A DNA stretch of 64,000 bases from an uncultured Christensenellaceae bacterium. Lineage in GTDB: Bacteria > Bacillota > Clostridia > Christensenellales > Borkfalkiaceae. The notes beneath the pieces were generated by a model. That model was not told the origin of the DNA and searched no databases. It saw only the letters and a program-made list of their open reading frames with translations. Shown here in pieces: positions 42,416 to 51,329 of this stretch. Made by a program: the position numbers and the translations under genes. The DNA is taken from the NCBI GenBank assembly GCA_910586985.1, contig CAJUKK010000007.1, positions 82,782 to 146,781 on the forward strand, read 5' to 3'. The stretch's first letter is position 1; every line of letters starts with the position of its first letter.

Positions 42416-43390
42416 ATGAAGTATCGTAATTTAGGGAAATGGGGACTAAAAGTGAGCGAAATCGCGCTCGGGAGCTGGGTTACGGATTTATCCGGTACAG
42501 CCGCCGAACAAACGGCAAAGGAAACGGTCAACGCCGCTTTCGACCTTGGCGTCAATTTTTTTGACTGCTCGGATTCTTACTCCGGAGGCGCAGCGGAAAA
42601 GTTCTTCGGAAAGGTATTAAACGAACACCCTCACAGCGAATACGTCGTCTCGTCCAAAGTATTTTTTCCGTCAGGCAGAGGCGCAAATGAATGGGGACTT
42701 TCGCGTAAACATATCATTGAACAGCTTGATAAATCTCTTAAAAACCTGAAAGTGGATTACATTGACCTGTACTTCTGTCACCGCTTTGACCCCACTACGC
42801 CCATCGAAGAAACCATGCAGACTTTATCCGACATGGTCGCCGCGGGCAAAATTCTCTATATCGGCGTATCCGAATGGTCGCCCGTGCAAATTACCGAAGC
42901 TATTTCCGCAATCAAAGAAAATAACTTGCGTCCGTTGTCTGTAATTCAACCTCAGTATAACATGGTTGACCGTTATATCGAGGACGAAATTATGTCTATC
43001 TGCAACAAAAACAGAATCGGGATCACGCCCTTTTCGCCGCTTGCGCAAGGATTACTCACGGGAAAATACCGCAAGGGACAGCCGCTCCCCGACGGTTCCC
43101 GCGCAACGTGGCAAGCAGATAAACAAATCAACAATCTACTGACGGATGAAAACATAGAAAAAGTAGAACGTCTCCTCCCGCTTGCCGAAAGTCTCAACGT
43201 GCCCCTTTCCGTTCTGGCGCTCGCATGGATACTGCGCCGCGAGGAAATCTCCTCCGTCATTACGGGCGCGAGCCGCCCCGCTCAGCTTGTCACGAACGCA
43301 AAGGCAAGCGGACTCGAAATTCCCGCGGATATTTTACATGAAATCGAGAGCATTCTCGACTATCACCCCTTCGTCCGTCGCATCGGGTAA
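42416..43390 (+). CDS. Aldo/keto reductase
   Basis: A 324-residue NADPH-dependent oxidoreductase of the AKR family, the Kv-beta-like/YdhF subgroup. The tetrad is visible: Asp in FFDCSDSY (about 51), Tyr in SDSYSGG (about 56), Lys in VSSKVFF (about 82) and His in YFCHRFD (about 122). The C-terminal NADPH segment reads SSVITGASRPAQL. Cytoplasmic. A GGGGACA site precedes it; it is monocistronic and closed by a terminator near 43.6 kb. Confidence 0.92.
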   Translation: MKYRNLGKWGLKVSEIALGSWVTDLSGTAAEQTAKETVNAAFDLGVNFFDCSDSYSGGAAEKFFGKVLNEHPHSEYVVSSKVFFPSGRGANEWGLSRKHIIEQLDKSLKNLKVDYIDLYFCHRFDPTTPIEETMQTLSDMVAAGKILYIGVSEWSPVQITEAISAIKENNLRPLSVIQPQYNMVDRYIEDEIMSICNKNRIGITPFSPLAQGLLTGKYRKGQPLPDGSRATWQADKQINNLLTDENIEKVERLLPLAESLNVPLSVLALAWILRREEISSVITGASRPAQLVTNAKASGLEIPADILHEIESILDYHPFVRRIG

Positions 43391-43394
43391 TATT

Positions 43395-43491
43395 GCCTTC
43401 CCCATTACGAGGGTGAGCCTTATGTTCTGCCGAGCAGTCCTGCGGACTGTCGGCGCAAGGTGGATTGCCGAAGGAAAGACGGATGAGGGGT
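43395..43491. repeat. Intergenic palindromic repeat unit
   Basis: About 100 bases with a nested imperfect palindrome: the centre CAGTCC/GGACTG, and outer arms with CCCCAT and ATGAGGGG. Read on the minus strand it carries CTCATCCG, CTTCGGCAAT and CCACCTT blocks, which I recognise as typical of dispersed intergenic repeats in gut Clostridia genomes. No copy is evident elsewhere in this window. It does not encode a protein. Confidence 0.5.
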
Positions 43492-43564
43492 TACCTAAAC
43501 ATACAAAAATGCCGATCATACAGTGTGTTTTTGATAAATAATTTTTCTGTGATCAAGCAAATAA

Positions 43565-43606
43565 CCCGCTATCTTCGCAAGAGAAGCATAGCGGGCTATC
43601 TTTTTT
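43565..43606 (+). terminator. Terminator downstream of the aldo/keto reductase
   Basis: CCCGCTAT / ATAGCGGG with an inner CTTC/GAAG extension, followed by CTATCTTTTTTT. It ends the plus-strand transcript before the convergent GNAT pseudogene. Confidence 0.8.
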
Positions 43607-43631
43607 TGTTTTTAAAACGATTAATTGAAAT

Positions 43632-44096
43632 TTACTTTTCAATAATTTCCGTTTTTGTTGCCATAAAACCTACACTTTCATAAAGCCTCATAGCAGTTTT
43701 ATTATACGCTGCAACGTGTAAAACGATAGGTAGATTATTTTTACTTCTAATATATTTCATTGCCCATAAAAGAAGTTGTCTGCCAACACCTCACCCCTGA
43801 TACTTCTTATCTACAAACAAGTCATCAACTTCATTTCCATAGCAGGCAACAGAACCGACCAAACGATCATTGTCCATAAGGAGAAAGATGTATTTGGATT
43901 TGTCTTGTATCTGTTTATAGTCGGACAAAAAGCAAAACGGTTTTATGTCTAAGCTCTTTCTCATTTCATAAAAGCACTCATTATAAATCCTTTTATACTC
44001 TTCAAAAAAGCGCTCGTCAAACTGAATACATTCAATACCTATCCCGGCTTCAATCTTGGCTATATTCGTTTGCATTTCGTAAACCGTAAATTGCAA
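43632..44096 (-). pseudogene. GNAT acetyltransferase broken by one in-frame TGA
   Basis: Two adjacent parts of one frame make a full 154-codon GNAT protein: residues 1-101 end DDLFVDKKYQG, then a single TGA (43791-43793), then GVGRQLLLWAMKYIRSKNN... to ...GFMATKTEIIEK and a TAA at 43632-43634. The stop sits exactly in the acetyl-CoA loop (Q-G-x-G-x-G), at a position usually Lys, Arg or Tyr, so one base change (for example CGA to TGA) explains it. The downstream half is otherwise undamaged, so the mutation is recent, or readthrough occurs. Confidence 0.85.
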
Positions 44097-44177
44097 AATT
44101 TCTCTCCTATAAATTCTTTTTTATCGTCGTTATATTTATATCAAAGAATAGTTCAAAATTGCCGCTCATTCAATATA

Positions 44178-45356
44178 TTATTTTCCGTCCGATGGCCAAA
44201 TCCGGTTTTGTTTAAACCAATCGGTTTCTTTTAAAATCAGCGAATTTTTGCTCCCCGTTATTTCGAACTTTACCCCGTCGGATACGGCAGTTATATTTCC
44301 GTTAAGAGAAACTGCCCCGCTCCAACTTTTATCTTTTGTCCAATCAACGTCCGTTGCAAGCGAAGTCACGTAAATCTTATCGGTATATTTCGCCATACGG
44401 TCGATACATTCCTGCGTAGGAAAAGCTGCCGCGTTCGTCTTTGCATATTCAGGTGTCCCCGCACAGGTACAAATACAAATTGTTTCGGGCTGTATTGCAG
44501 ACAGTAACAGATCGGTATTCGACGTAGAACTCCCGTGATGTCCGCCCTTAAACAGCTTACAATGCGGCAAGTCGTTTTTATCCACAAGAGATTCTTCCCC
44601 CTCGCTCTCCAAATCGCCCGTAAACAAATAGTTGTATGTACCCTGCGTTATCATTACGCATACCGAATAATTATTTTCAGCCGTCTTATTTGAATCATAC
44701 TCTTCATAATATTTATGATAGAGAACGTTCAACGTTACGTCGTCAGCCAACTGATAACTTCTCTTTGCGCCATCAGTCTGGTTCCAGCACTGCAAAGCGG
44801 TATAATGAACCGCTCCCGCCTCCACCTCCGTACGGCGCGCGTCAAGATATCTTCCGTACACGGATGCCGACGAATACTCCTTTCTCGTTAAAGGAAAGTC
44901 GATAATCGTACCGCATTCAAAGGATTCAAAAATTCCCGCTCGGCTCTGCGTACTGTAAAACGCGCCGATATGATCCTCGTGCGCATGCGTTGCAATTACA
45001 TATTCCAACTTGCCGTCCGTGCACAGTTTTTTTATCTCGGGCACGAGCGTTTCAGCGGAATTTTGTTTGGAACCCGCATCAATCAGGACTTCGGTATCGC
45101 CTACTTTTATCAGAGTGCAATCGCCGACATATTTGTTCCCAAGTTCAAAGAAAGTTACCGAAAGATCGCCCGTTTGAATAGGACTCGGCGTTTGACGCTT
45201 TTTATAAAAAAAGAAATACCATATGCCGAATACGATTGCCGCAACCAAAATCAACGCAATTACGATAAGAATCGGATGATTTGTTTTTTTAATTGCTTTG
45301 GCGGCTCTCTTAGCCGCACGCTTTTCCTGATTGTAATTACGTTTTTTCTGTGCCAT
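44178..45356 (-). CDS. Membrane-anchored MBL-fold hydrolase, ComEC C-terminal-like
   Basis: A 392-residue protein with a highly basic N-terminus (NYNQEKRAAKRAAKAIKK), one membrane span (about 28-50) and an extracellular metallo-beta-lactamase domain. The zinc motif is THAHEDH (H124, H126, D128, H129), followed by FTGDLE and KGGHHGS, the pattern of the nuclease-like C-terminal domain of ComEC/Rec2. It is not a full ComEC (no channel domain). It may be an extracellular nuclease or phosphodiesterase. It lies 18 bases after a small helical protein gene and is part of the operon with the pyrophosphorylase. Confidence 0.88.
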   Translation of the reverse strand: MAQKKRNYNQEKRAAKRAAKAIKKTNHPILIVIALILVAAIVFGIWYFFFYKKRQTPSPIQTGDLSVTFFELGNKYVGDCTLIKVGDTEVLIDAGSKQNSAETLVPEIKKLCTDGKLEYVIATHAHEDHIGAFYSTQSRAGIFESFECGTIIDFPLTRKEYSSASVYGRYLDARRTEVEAGAVHYTALQCWNQTDGAKRSYQLADDVTLNVLYHKYYEEYDSNKTAENNYSVCVMITQGTYNYLFTGDLESEGEESLVDKNDLPHCKLFKGGHHGSSTSNTDLLLSAIQPETICICTCAGTPEYAKTNAAAFPTQECIDRMAKYTDKIYVTSLATDVDWTKDKSWSGAVSLNGNITAVSDGVKFEITGSKNSLILKETDWFKQNRIWPSDGK

Positions 45357-45374
45357 TTCTTTATGTCAGCTCCT

Positions 45375-45713
45375 TTAAACGAGTCCGAACGTATTTGCGA
45401 TATTTAAAGCGGCTGTATTGACGTTATGTAAAAATTTATTGATCGCCAACTGCGCCGCAGGATCCACTTCACCGTTTTCGAGACTTTTTAAAATACCGAC
45501 GATCATATCGAAATTTCTATAAATAACTTCGCAATCCTCGTCTACCGCAATAAGTTCCGTCTCCTCGCCCCCATGCTGAATCGCATGCATTTCTTTTACC
45601 GTTCGGTTCATATCAGACAATAACGCGATATTTCCCGTCTTGAAAATCAGTCCCATCTGCTTACAAAGCGAAACGAGCGAATCGACGAATTTGATTATTT
45701 GTTCGTTAGGCAT
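45375..45713 (-). CDS. Small all-helical hypothetical protein
   Basis: A 112-residue acidic cytoplasmic protein predicted to be all helical (LVSLCKQMGLIF, NFDMIVGILKSLENG, NKFLHNVNTAALNIANTF). No family is recognised. Its ATG overlaps the stop of the UDP-sugar pyrophosphorylase gene by one base (TAATG), so it is translationally coupled, and the MBL hydrolase follows after 18 bases. Confidence 0.7.
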   Translation of the reverse strand: MPNEQIIKFVDSLVSLCKQMGLIFKTGNIALLSDMNRTVKEMHAIQHGGEETELIAVDEDCEVIYRNFDMIVGILKSLENGEVDPAAQLAINKFLHNVNTAALNIANTFGLV

Positions 45714-46930
45714 TACAGTTCAACTCCGTTTTTTTGTAAAAGAACGCGTGCCGTATCCACGCTGTCCACACCCGTTTGATTCTTTATAGGCGCAAATTCC
45801 TTTTCCCGCACCACTTCGTACGGCAAACAGCTCCCCATCAGCCGAATCATATCGAGAATCAACGTTTCGAATTTATATCCGTTTTCCGTTTCGGGTTTTA
45901 CAACGTTTCCGTTTTCATCCACATGCGTAATCTTCTTTTTCACAACATGCACGGGAATTTTCTGTTTCGCGATTTGTTCAAGCTTATCGAGACGGAACAA
46001 ATAATTTAAAATTACTCCGTAGGTATATAGCAGCTCTCCGTTTTTCGCGCGAAGATTCGCCATTTCTTCTGAAAGTTCGTAATATTCAATTACGCTCGGT
46101 AAGCCGTCTTCCAGACAAAGCACGCCTACTTTTTCATGCGGATTCGCCTTACAAACAACCTTTGCCGCAGATGCCGTACCATTCAAGATCGCCGCGCCTA
46201 CAAACGCGGGATCGGCAATATGCTGTAAAACGTTGTCTACTGCAAAAACGTTGAACCATTCGACACCCTTCTTTTTGGCCTCGTCGACAAGTCCCGCCCT
46301 TTCCATAGAGGAATACCACCCGCCGTTTCCGTTTGGCGAAAGCGCAAGTCGGTTTCCCGACTCAAATAAAAGATTACCTTCAAAATCCACGCATGCCGCT
46401 GTCTCTTGCATAAAAAATCTGACGGAATCTTTTGGATAACCGAAATAATTGTGTTCGTTAAAAAATGTTCGGGTTGTCTTATCATTTTGCTCGCTCGTCA
46501 TAATATACAGCGGAACAACCGCGTCACAATCATTGCAAACAACCTGTAAGTTCCGAATCAGCTGTTCGAAAATATACAGAGGTTTTGTAACTCCGATATT
46601 GTACGCGCCTTTCGGCATATCCGATCCGAGCCGCGTTCCCATACCGCCGGCAAGGAGTACGGCGGCGACTTTTCCTGCTTTCACAGCCGATACTCCGGCG
46701 CGTAGAAACTCCTCCTTCTTTGCCGCGATATCGCGAAGTTTGAGTCCCTCTATCGGTTTGATTTCTCCCTTTTGAATCTCGTCAAACGGTTTTTTCCAAA
46801 GCTGTATGGTCTCCCAATCAACCGACTCCAACTGAGCCGTAAGCTCTTTCCGCTCATTCTCGTTGAGTTTTTTCATGCGTTCCAATAATTTGTTTTGCCC
46901 GTTACGGATTAAAATCGTCTGTATGTCCAT
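45713..46930 (-). CDS. UDP-sugar pyrophosphorylase (UDPGP family)
   Basis: A 405-residue uridylyltransferase of the UDPGP/AGX1 type. The nucleotide motif LLAGGMGTRLGSDMPKG is at about 91-107 and the sugar-binding NGNGG is near 203-207. Such enzymes make UDP-GlcNAc or UDP-glucose/galactose from the sugar 1-phosphate and UTP; it is not the GlmU type. The start at 46930 has a GGGGTG site and a consensus promoter 20 bases upstream. It leads the operon with the helical protein and the MBL hydrolase. Confidence 0.88.
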   Translation of the reverse strand: MDIQTILIRNGQNKLLERMKKLNENERKELTAQLESVDWETIQLWKKPFDEIQKGEIKPIEGLKLRDIAAKKEEFLRAGVSAVKAGKVAAVLLAGGMGTRLGSDMPKGAYNIGVTKPLYIFEQLIRNLQVVCNDCDAVVPLYIMTSEQNDKTTRTFFNEHNYFGYPKDSVRFFMQETAACVDFEGNLLFESGNRLALSPNGNGGWYSSMERAGLVDEAKKKGVEWFNVFAVDNVLQHIADPAFVGAAILNGTASAAKVVCKANPHEKVGVLCLEDGLPSVIEYYELSEEMANLRAKNGELLYTYGVILNYLFRLDKLEQIAKQKIPVHVVKKKITHVDENGNVVKPETENGYKFETLILDMIRLMGSCLPYEVVREKEFAPIKNQTGVDSVDTARVLLQKNGVEL

Positions 46931-46949
46931 TTCATTCACCCCATTCGCT

Positions 46950-46978
46950 ATTATACAAAAAAGCGTATTGCTTGTCAA
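46950..46978 (-). promoter_or_regulatory. Promoter of the pyrophosphorylase operon
   Basis: On the minus strand TTGACA (46973-46978), a 17-base spacer and TATAAT (46950-46955), 19 bases before the ATG. A perfect sigma-A consensus in the gap after the GH36 gene. Confidence 0.88.
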
Positions 46979-46990
46979 ACAGAGAAGAAC

Positions 46991-49045
46991 TCATTTTTTC
47001 TTTTCAAGTAAAAAAGCTCCCGCCCTATAATTCCCCTGTACGGAAATTTTCAATTTTCCGTTTTCCGCATTATATTCGAGATCGGTATAAGCCTCGCAAA
47101 TCCGATATTCTCCGAGCGGAATAGTAACGGAGTTGCTATTCTCGAGAAAATGTACAATTAAAAGTTTTTTTGCGCCGTACTCTTTAACGTAAACTTGTCT
47201 GCCTTCGGGCGCGCGATAGTACTCTACGTTACAATCTAATTCTGCAATATCGCCAAAACGAACAATATCTTTTACAAGGTTATAAAACGAGAGTCCCTTT
47301 CTGATCAATTCCCTCTTTTCGTCTGACATGTTTAAAACGTCTCCCGAAAGACAAATCCTCCCCATCATGGCAGCGCAGAGCGAATAAATCGTACGGGACG
47401 GCGTATCGTCTTTTCGAAGAACCGCCCAAATCTGAATTTGTCTTGCCGGCACAACGCGCGATACGTTCGCGGCGACAAGCGGAATTTCGTTGCATTCGTG
47501 AGCATCCGAAAATGAACACATAGAGACTTTGCTCATACATAGCGGCTCTATGCGACTCCCGCCGGAAGCGCAATTTTCAATGACCAGTTCGGGAATTTCC
47601 CGACGCAACGTATCGAGCCAACATAAACTTTTTTCCGCGACTTCGCGTCCGCCCTCCCCAAGGCTCTCCGCGCCGTCGCAACCCACGCCGTACGTATCGT
47701 TGTAATCTACTTTCAGATAGCTGAAACCGTTTTCTTTTAAGAATCCGATCATTTTTTCCTGTAAATAAGATTCTACGTTTTCTTTTCTTAAATCGAGAAA
47801 TCGACGATTTTTACTCGTTATAACAGAATTGTCACGCGTTAAAAGCTTATCCGTATCGTAAAAACAATCGCTGTCTCTGCCCGTGACTTCAAACTCGAAC
47901 CAGACGCCCGCCTGCATTCCGTTTGCCTTGATCGTTTCCGCAACGCGGCGAATACCTTCGGGAAACAGAGCTTTACTCTCGTTCCAATCACCGATCGCAT
48001 TGCACCATCCCTTGTTATCCGGTTTATACCAACCGCAATCGATAACAAACGTTTGAATCGGAAAATCTTTGATCGACCGAAGAATTTTTTCGACATTCTC
48101 CTCTGACGGACATCCCCAGGTCGTGCAGTATTCGTTAAACAGAACGGGCATGTCTTCTTCGGACGGCGGCACGCTGAGACGCGCATCGGCATATTTAACA
48201 AGCGCGTTGCACGCGCCCAGCAATTCACGTTTAAGTGTGAAAAAAGCTCTGTGCGTCGAAAACGTTCCGCCAGCGGGAATCTCTTTTCGCCAATGCCCGT
48301 ATTCAAAGTCTGCAAGGCCGCCCGTAAGCGAACAGGTCTCCTTTTCTTTGTAGACTTCCAACTGCCAGGAATAAGGCGCTTCTATTTGCACACCCCAAAC
48401 AATCTGATTCCGAATATCCTCGATTGCCGCAAAAGGATAATAATTTCGATTCGGCATACTGCCGATCTGCCCCCACTTTTCGCACTTGATCCCATAACGT
48501 GCCCAACTCATATCTAATCCGAGCGCAGAAAAAGATTCGCTCTTTAAGCGGCATTCGCGCGACCATGCGCTCGTCATGCGATGCAGCGTCAACCCCACCG
48601 TATCGCCGCGATCGGAAGAACATATTCCGCTGACAGAGAAACTTGAAAGCATTTCGAGTACGCGAGGCTGTTTTGTCCTGTTTTCGTATTCAACGTAAAT
48701 TTCGAATACGTCTGTGTTTTTATCATAATTTAAAAAATGCTTATAATAGTTCCCGTTGCCGTCCGTTAAGAGCGTGAATACGCCGTTTTCATCTGCCGTC
48801 TGTTTTTCAACGTAGAGCAGCGTCCCGACTCGGTTGCGCATTGTAACGCCGTATGTGTAATCAATGAGTCCTTCGTCACCTGAAAATGCGACCTGAATAA
48901 GCGAATCGAGGCAGGGATTAGACGGAAACGGCACGTATTGGGGATATATTGCAAGTCCGATCACCGTCTTGTCCTCATGCCCTTCCACCGGATTTTCCGC
49001 ATAATAAACCGCATTATCACCGAAAAGATATTTTTTAAAAAACAT
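46991..49045 (-). CDS. Glycoside hydrolase family 36 alpha-galactosidase-like
   Basis: A 684-residue GH36 enzyme; the start at 49045 (MFFKKYLFG) has a GGGAGA site. The nucleophile Asp is in YLKVDYND (about 429) and the acid/base Asp is in SFSDAHE (about 501), with the intervening GH36 block IENCASGGSRIEPL. An N-terminal beta-supersandwich and a C-terminal antiparallel domain flank the barrel. No signal peptide. It is the last gene of an arabinose operon, so besides alpha-galactosides it might act on beta-L-arabinopyranosides, which have the same ring geometry; that is an inference. Confidence 0.88.
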   Translation of the reverse strand: MFFKKYLFGDNAVYYAENPVEGHEDKTVIGLAIYPQYVPFPSNPCLDSLIQVAFSGDEGLIDYTYGVTMRNRVGTLLYVEKQTADENGVFTLLTDGNGNYYKHFLNYDKNTDVFEIYVEYENRTKQPRVLEMLSSFSVSGICSSDRGDTVGLTLHRMTSAWSRECRLKSESFSALGLDMSWARYGIKCEKWGQIGSMPNRNYYPFAAIEDIRNQIVWGVQIEAPYSWQLEVYKEKETCSLTGGLADFEYGHWRKEIPAGGTFSTHRAFFTLKRELLGACNALVKYADARLSVPPSEEDMPVLFNEYCTTWGCPSEENVEKILRSIKDFPIQTFVIDCGWYKPDNKGWCNAIGDWNESKALFPEGIRRVAETIKANGMQAGVWFEFEVTGRDSDCFYDTDKLLTRDNSVITSKNRRFLDLRKENVESYLQEKMIGFLKENGFSYLKVDYNDTYGVGCDGAESLGEGGREVAEKSLCWLDTLRREIPELVIENCASGGSRIEPLCMSKVSMCSFSDAHECNEIPLVAANVSRVVPARQIQIWAVLRKDDTPSRTIYSLCAAMMGRICLSGDVLNMSDEKRELIRKGLSFYNLVKDIVRFGDIAELDCNVEYYRAPEGRQVYVKEYGAKKLLIVHFLENSNSVTIPLGEYRICEAYTDLEYNAENGKLKISVQGNYRAGAFLLEKKK

Positions 49046-49104
49046 TGTTTTCTCCCGATATACCAAAAAGGGCGGAATATATCCGCCCCATATTGAAATT
49101 TTAT

Positions 49105-50565
49105 TTAAAGTCTCGTTTTCCAGACCTGATCCGACCACATGAGTTGTTTTTTAAACTCGTTGATCTCCGTATTTTCGTCGATCACAACGACTTCAACGCC
49201 CCACATGTTGCCGAGGTCAACCATATCCTGTACGGAAAGCTCGCTCGAAACAACGGTGTGATGCGCGCCGCCCGCATATATCCAAGCAGCAACCCCGTCT
49301 TTGAAGTTGGGTTTATATTTCCACATTAAACCGCCGACGGGCAAATTAGGCATCTTCTTGGGATACTTAACAAGCTCGATCTTCTGCACAATAAGGCGCA
49401 TTCTGTCGCCCATGTCGATCATAGACACGGCAATTGCCTCAGGAGCGGCGATCCCTTCGAATACAAGACGCGCAGGATCGGACTTACCGCCGATTCCGAG
49501 CGGATGTACCTGAATTTCGGGTTTCGTTGCCGCAAACTGCGGAGATACTTCCAGCATATGCGCGCCAAGGCATAACCCGTCTTTCAAATCATAGGTATAG
49601 TCCTCCATGAGTCCCGTTCCCTTTTGATCCGCCATATACTGCATGACGGCGCCGAGTGCGGCAATCTTCCAATCGCCCTCCGCTCCGAAACCGTAACCTT
49701 TGCTCTGTAAATCCTGAATCGCAAGTCCGGGGAGCTGATTCATGCCGTGAAGGGAACCGAAGTGATCGACAATGCCGATGTATCCGCCCATCTCCTTGCA
49801 GAACTTGTCCATCGCAATTTCATATTTTGCCTGTTCGCGAACGACTTCGATACGTTCGGTCTTCATCGAATATTTTTTATCGTACTCTTTCATGAGAGCG
49901 TCTACTTCCGCATCCGTCACCTTGTCAATGTAATCGACAAGATCGCCAACGGGATAGTAATCCACTTCCCAGCCAAGATTAATGTGCGCGTCAATTTTGT
50001 CGCCCTCGGTAACGGCAACGTTGCGCATATTATCGGAGAACCGGCACACTTTCACCGTCTTGGAAAATGCAAGTCCCGCCGCCGCTTTACACCATGCCGC
50101 AAGCTCTTTGAGCGCTTCCGGATCTTTGTAATAACCGACGATCACCTTATTATCCATCCGCAGACGGGATACAATGTAGCCGAATTCTCTGTCGCCGTGC
50201 GCCGCCTGATTCTCGTTCATAAAGTCCATGTCGATCGTATCGTAGGGAAGTTTTTCGTTATACTGCGTTGCAAAATGGCACATGGGTTTTTGCAACATAT
50301 GTAACCCTTTGATCCACATTTTAGCGGGCGAGAAAGTATGGCACCACGTGATGATACCGATACAGTCCTCGTCGTCGTTTACTTTTTTGATCGCCGCGAC
50401 TACTTCGTCGGAACTCTTGCAAGTCGTAAGATACTTGACCGTTACGGGAACATGCCCGTTCACATAATCTGCCATTTCTTGGGAGTGCTGTGCAACGTGT
50501 TCAAGAACGTCTGCCCCGTAGAGCGTTTGAGAGCCTGTGAGCCAATATACAACTTTTTCTTTCAT
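49105..50565 (-). CDS. araA: L-arabinose isomerase
   Basis: A 486-residue AraA converting L-arabinose to L-ribulose. The N-terminus VYWLTGSQTLYG and the catalytic segments (EGDWKIAALGAVMQ with Glu about 304, and the HMLEVSP block with His about 348; Glu in FGAEGDW) match the family throughout. Mn2+-dependent, cytoplasmic, hexameric in homologues. It lies 47 bases after araD in the araB-araD-araA-GH36 operon. Confidence 0.97.
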   Translation of the reverse strand: MKEKVVYWLTGSQTLYGADVLEHVAQHSQEMADYVNGHVPVTVKYLTTCKSSDEVVAAIKKVNDDEDCIGIITWCHTFSPAKMWIKGLHMLQKPMCHFATQYNEKLPYDTIDMDFMNENQAAHGDREFGYIVSRLRMDNKVIVGYYKDPEALKELAAWCKAAAGLAFSKTVKVCRFSDNMRNVAVTEGDKIDAHINLGWEVDYYPVGDLVDYIDKVTDAEVDALMKEYDKKYSMKTERIEVVREQAKYEIAMDKFCKEMGGYIGIVDHFGSLHGMNQLPGLAIQDLQSKGYGFGAEGDWKIAALGAVMQYMADQKGTGLMEDYTYDLKDGLCLGAHMLEVSPQFAATKPEIQVHPLGIGGKSDPARLVFEGIAAPEAIAVSMIDMGDRMRLIVQKIELVKYPKKMPNLPVGGLMWKYKPNFKDGVAAWIYAGGAHHTVVSSELSVQDMVDLGNMWGVEVVVIDENTEINEFKKQLMWSDQVWKTRL

Positions 50566-50612
50566 TTTTATTCCACCTCTTAAATTATATTCTGGGATTT
50601 AACCCGTATTTC

Positions 50613-51311
50613 TTATTTTGATTGCCCGTAATAGGCGTTTTTACCGTGCTTGCGCAGATAGTGCTTGTCCATCATAAACTTGTCCGCACGCTGTACCGAC
50701 GGATTCACCGCTTCCGTAATCGTAGCCATCTTGGCAACTTCTTCGATAACAGTTGCATTGTATACAGACGCATCGCCGTCTTTACCAAACGCAAACACGC
50801 CGTGGCTTTTTATAAGTACTCCGGGGACTTCGAGCGGCTTTAACCCGTCGTTTTTGAATTTTTCAACGATTGCCAATCCCGTGTTTTTCTCGTACTCACC
50901 TTCGATCTCCTCTTTTGTAAGCGAGCGCGCACAGGGAATATCTCCGTAAAAATAGTCCGCATGCGTCGTGCCGTAAAAAGGAATGTTTCGCCCCGCCTGC
51001 GCCCATGCCGTCGCATAGGTCGAATGCGTATGCGTAACCCCGCCTATGTCGGGGAAAGCTTTATAAAACTCAATATGCGTCGGCGTATCTGAGGAAGGAC
51101 GGAGTTTACCCTCTACGACTTTCCCGTTCAAATCGACGACAACCATATCGCTCGCCTTCATATCGTCGTAATCCACGCCGGACGGCTTAATAACAATGAG
51201 TCCGGACTCTCTGTCGATCTCGGAAACGTTTCCCCAAGTAAACAAAACCAGCTTGTGTTTTACAAGGTCGAGATTCGCCTTTAAAACCTTTTCTTTCAAT
51301 TCTTCCAACAT
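50613..51311 (-). CDS. araD: L-ribulose-5-phosphate 4-epimerase
   Basis: A 232-residue class II aldolase-fold epimerase yielding D-xylulose-5-phosphate. It has the phosphate-binding [23 protein letters not shown] and the zinc histidines in [12 protein letters not shown] (about 95-97) and a later His in [11 protein letters not shown]. It lies 18 bases after araB. Confidence 0.96.
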   Translation of the reverse strand: MLEELKEKVLKANLDLVKHKLVLFTWGNVSEIDRESGLIVIKPSGVDYDDMKASDMVVVDLNGKVVEGKLRPSSDTPTHIEFYKAFPDIGGVTHTHSTYATAWAQAGRNIPFYGTTHADYFYGDIPCARSLTKEEIEGEYEKNTGLAIVEKFKNDGLKPLEVPGVLIKSHGVFAFGKDGDASVYNATVIEEVAKMATITEAVNPSVQRADKFMMDKHYLRKHGKNAYYGQSK

Positions 51312-51329
51312 AAATATAATCCCCCTTAA

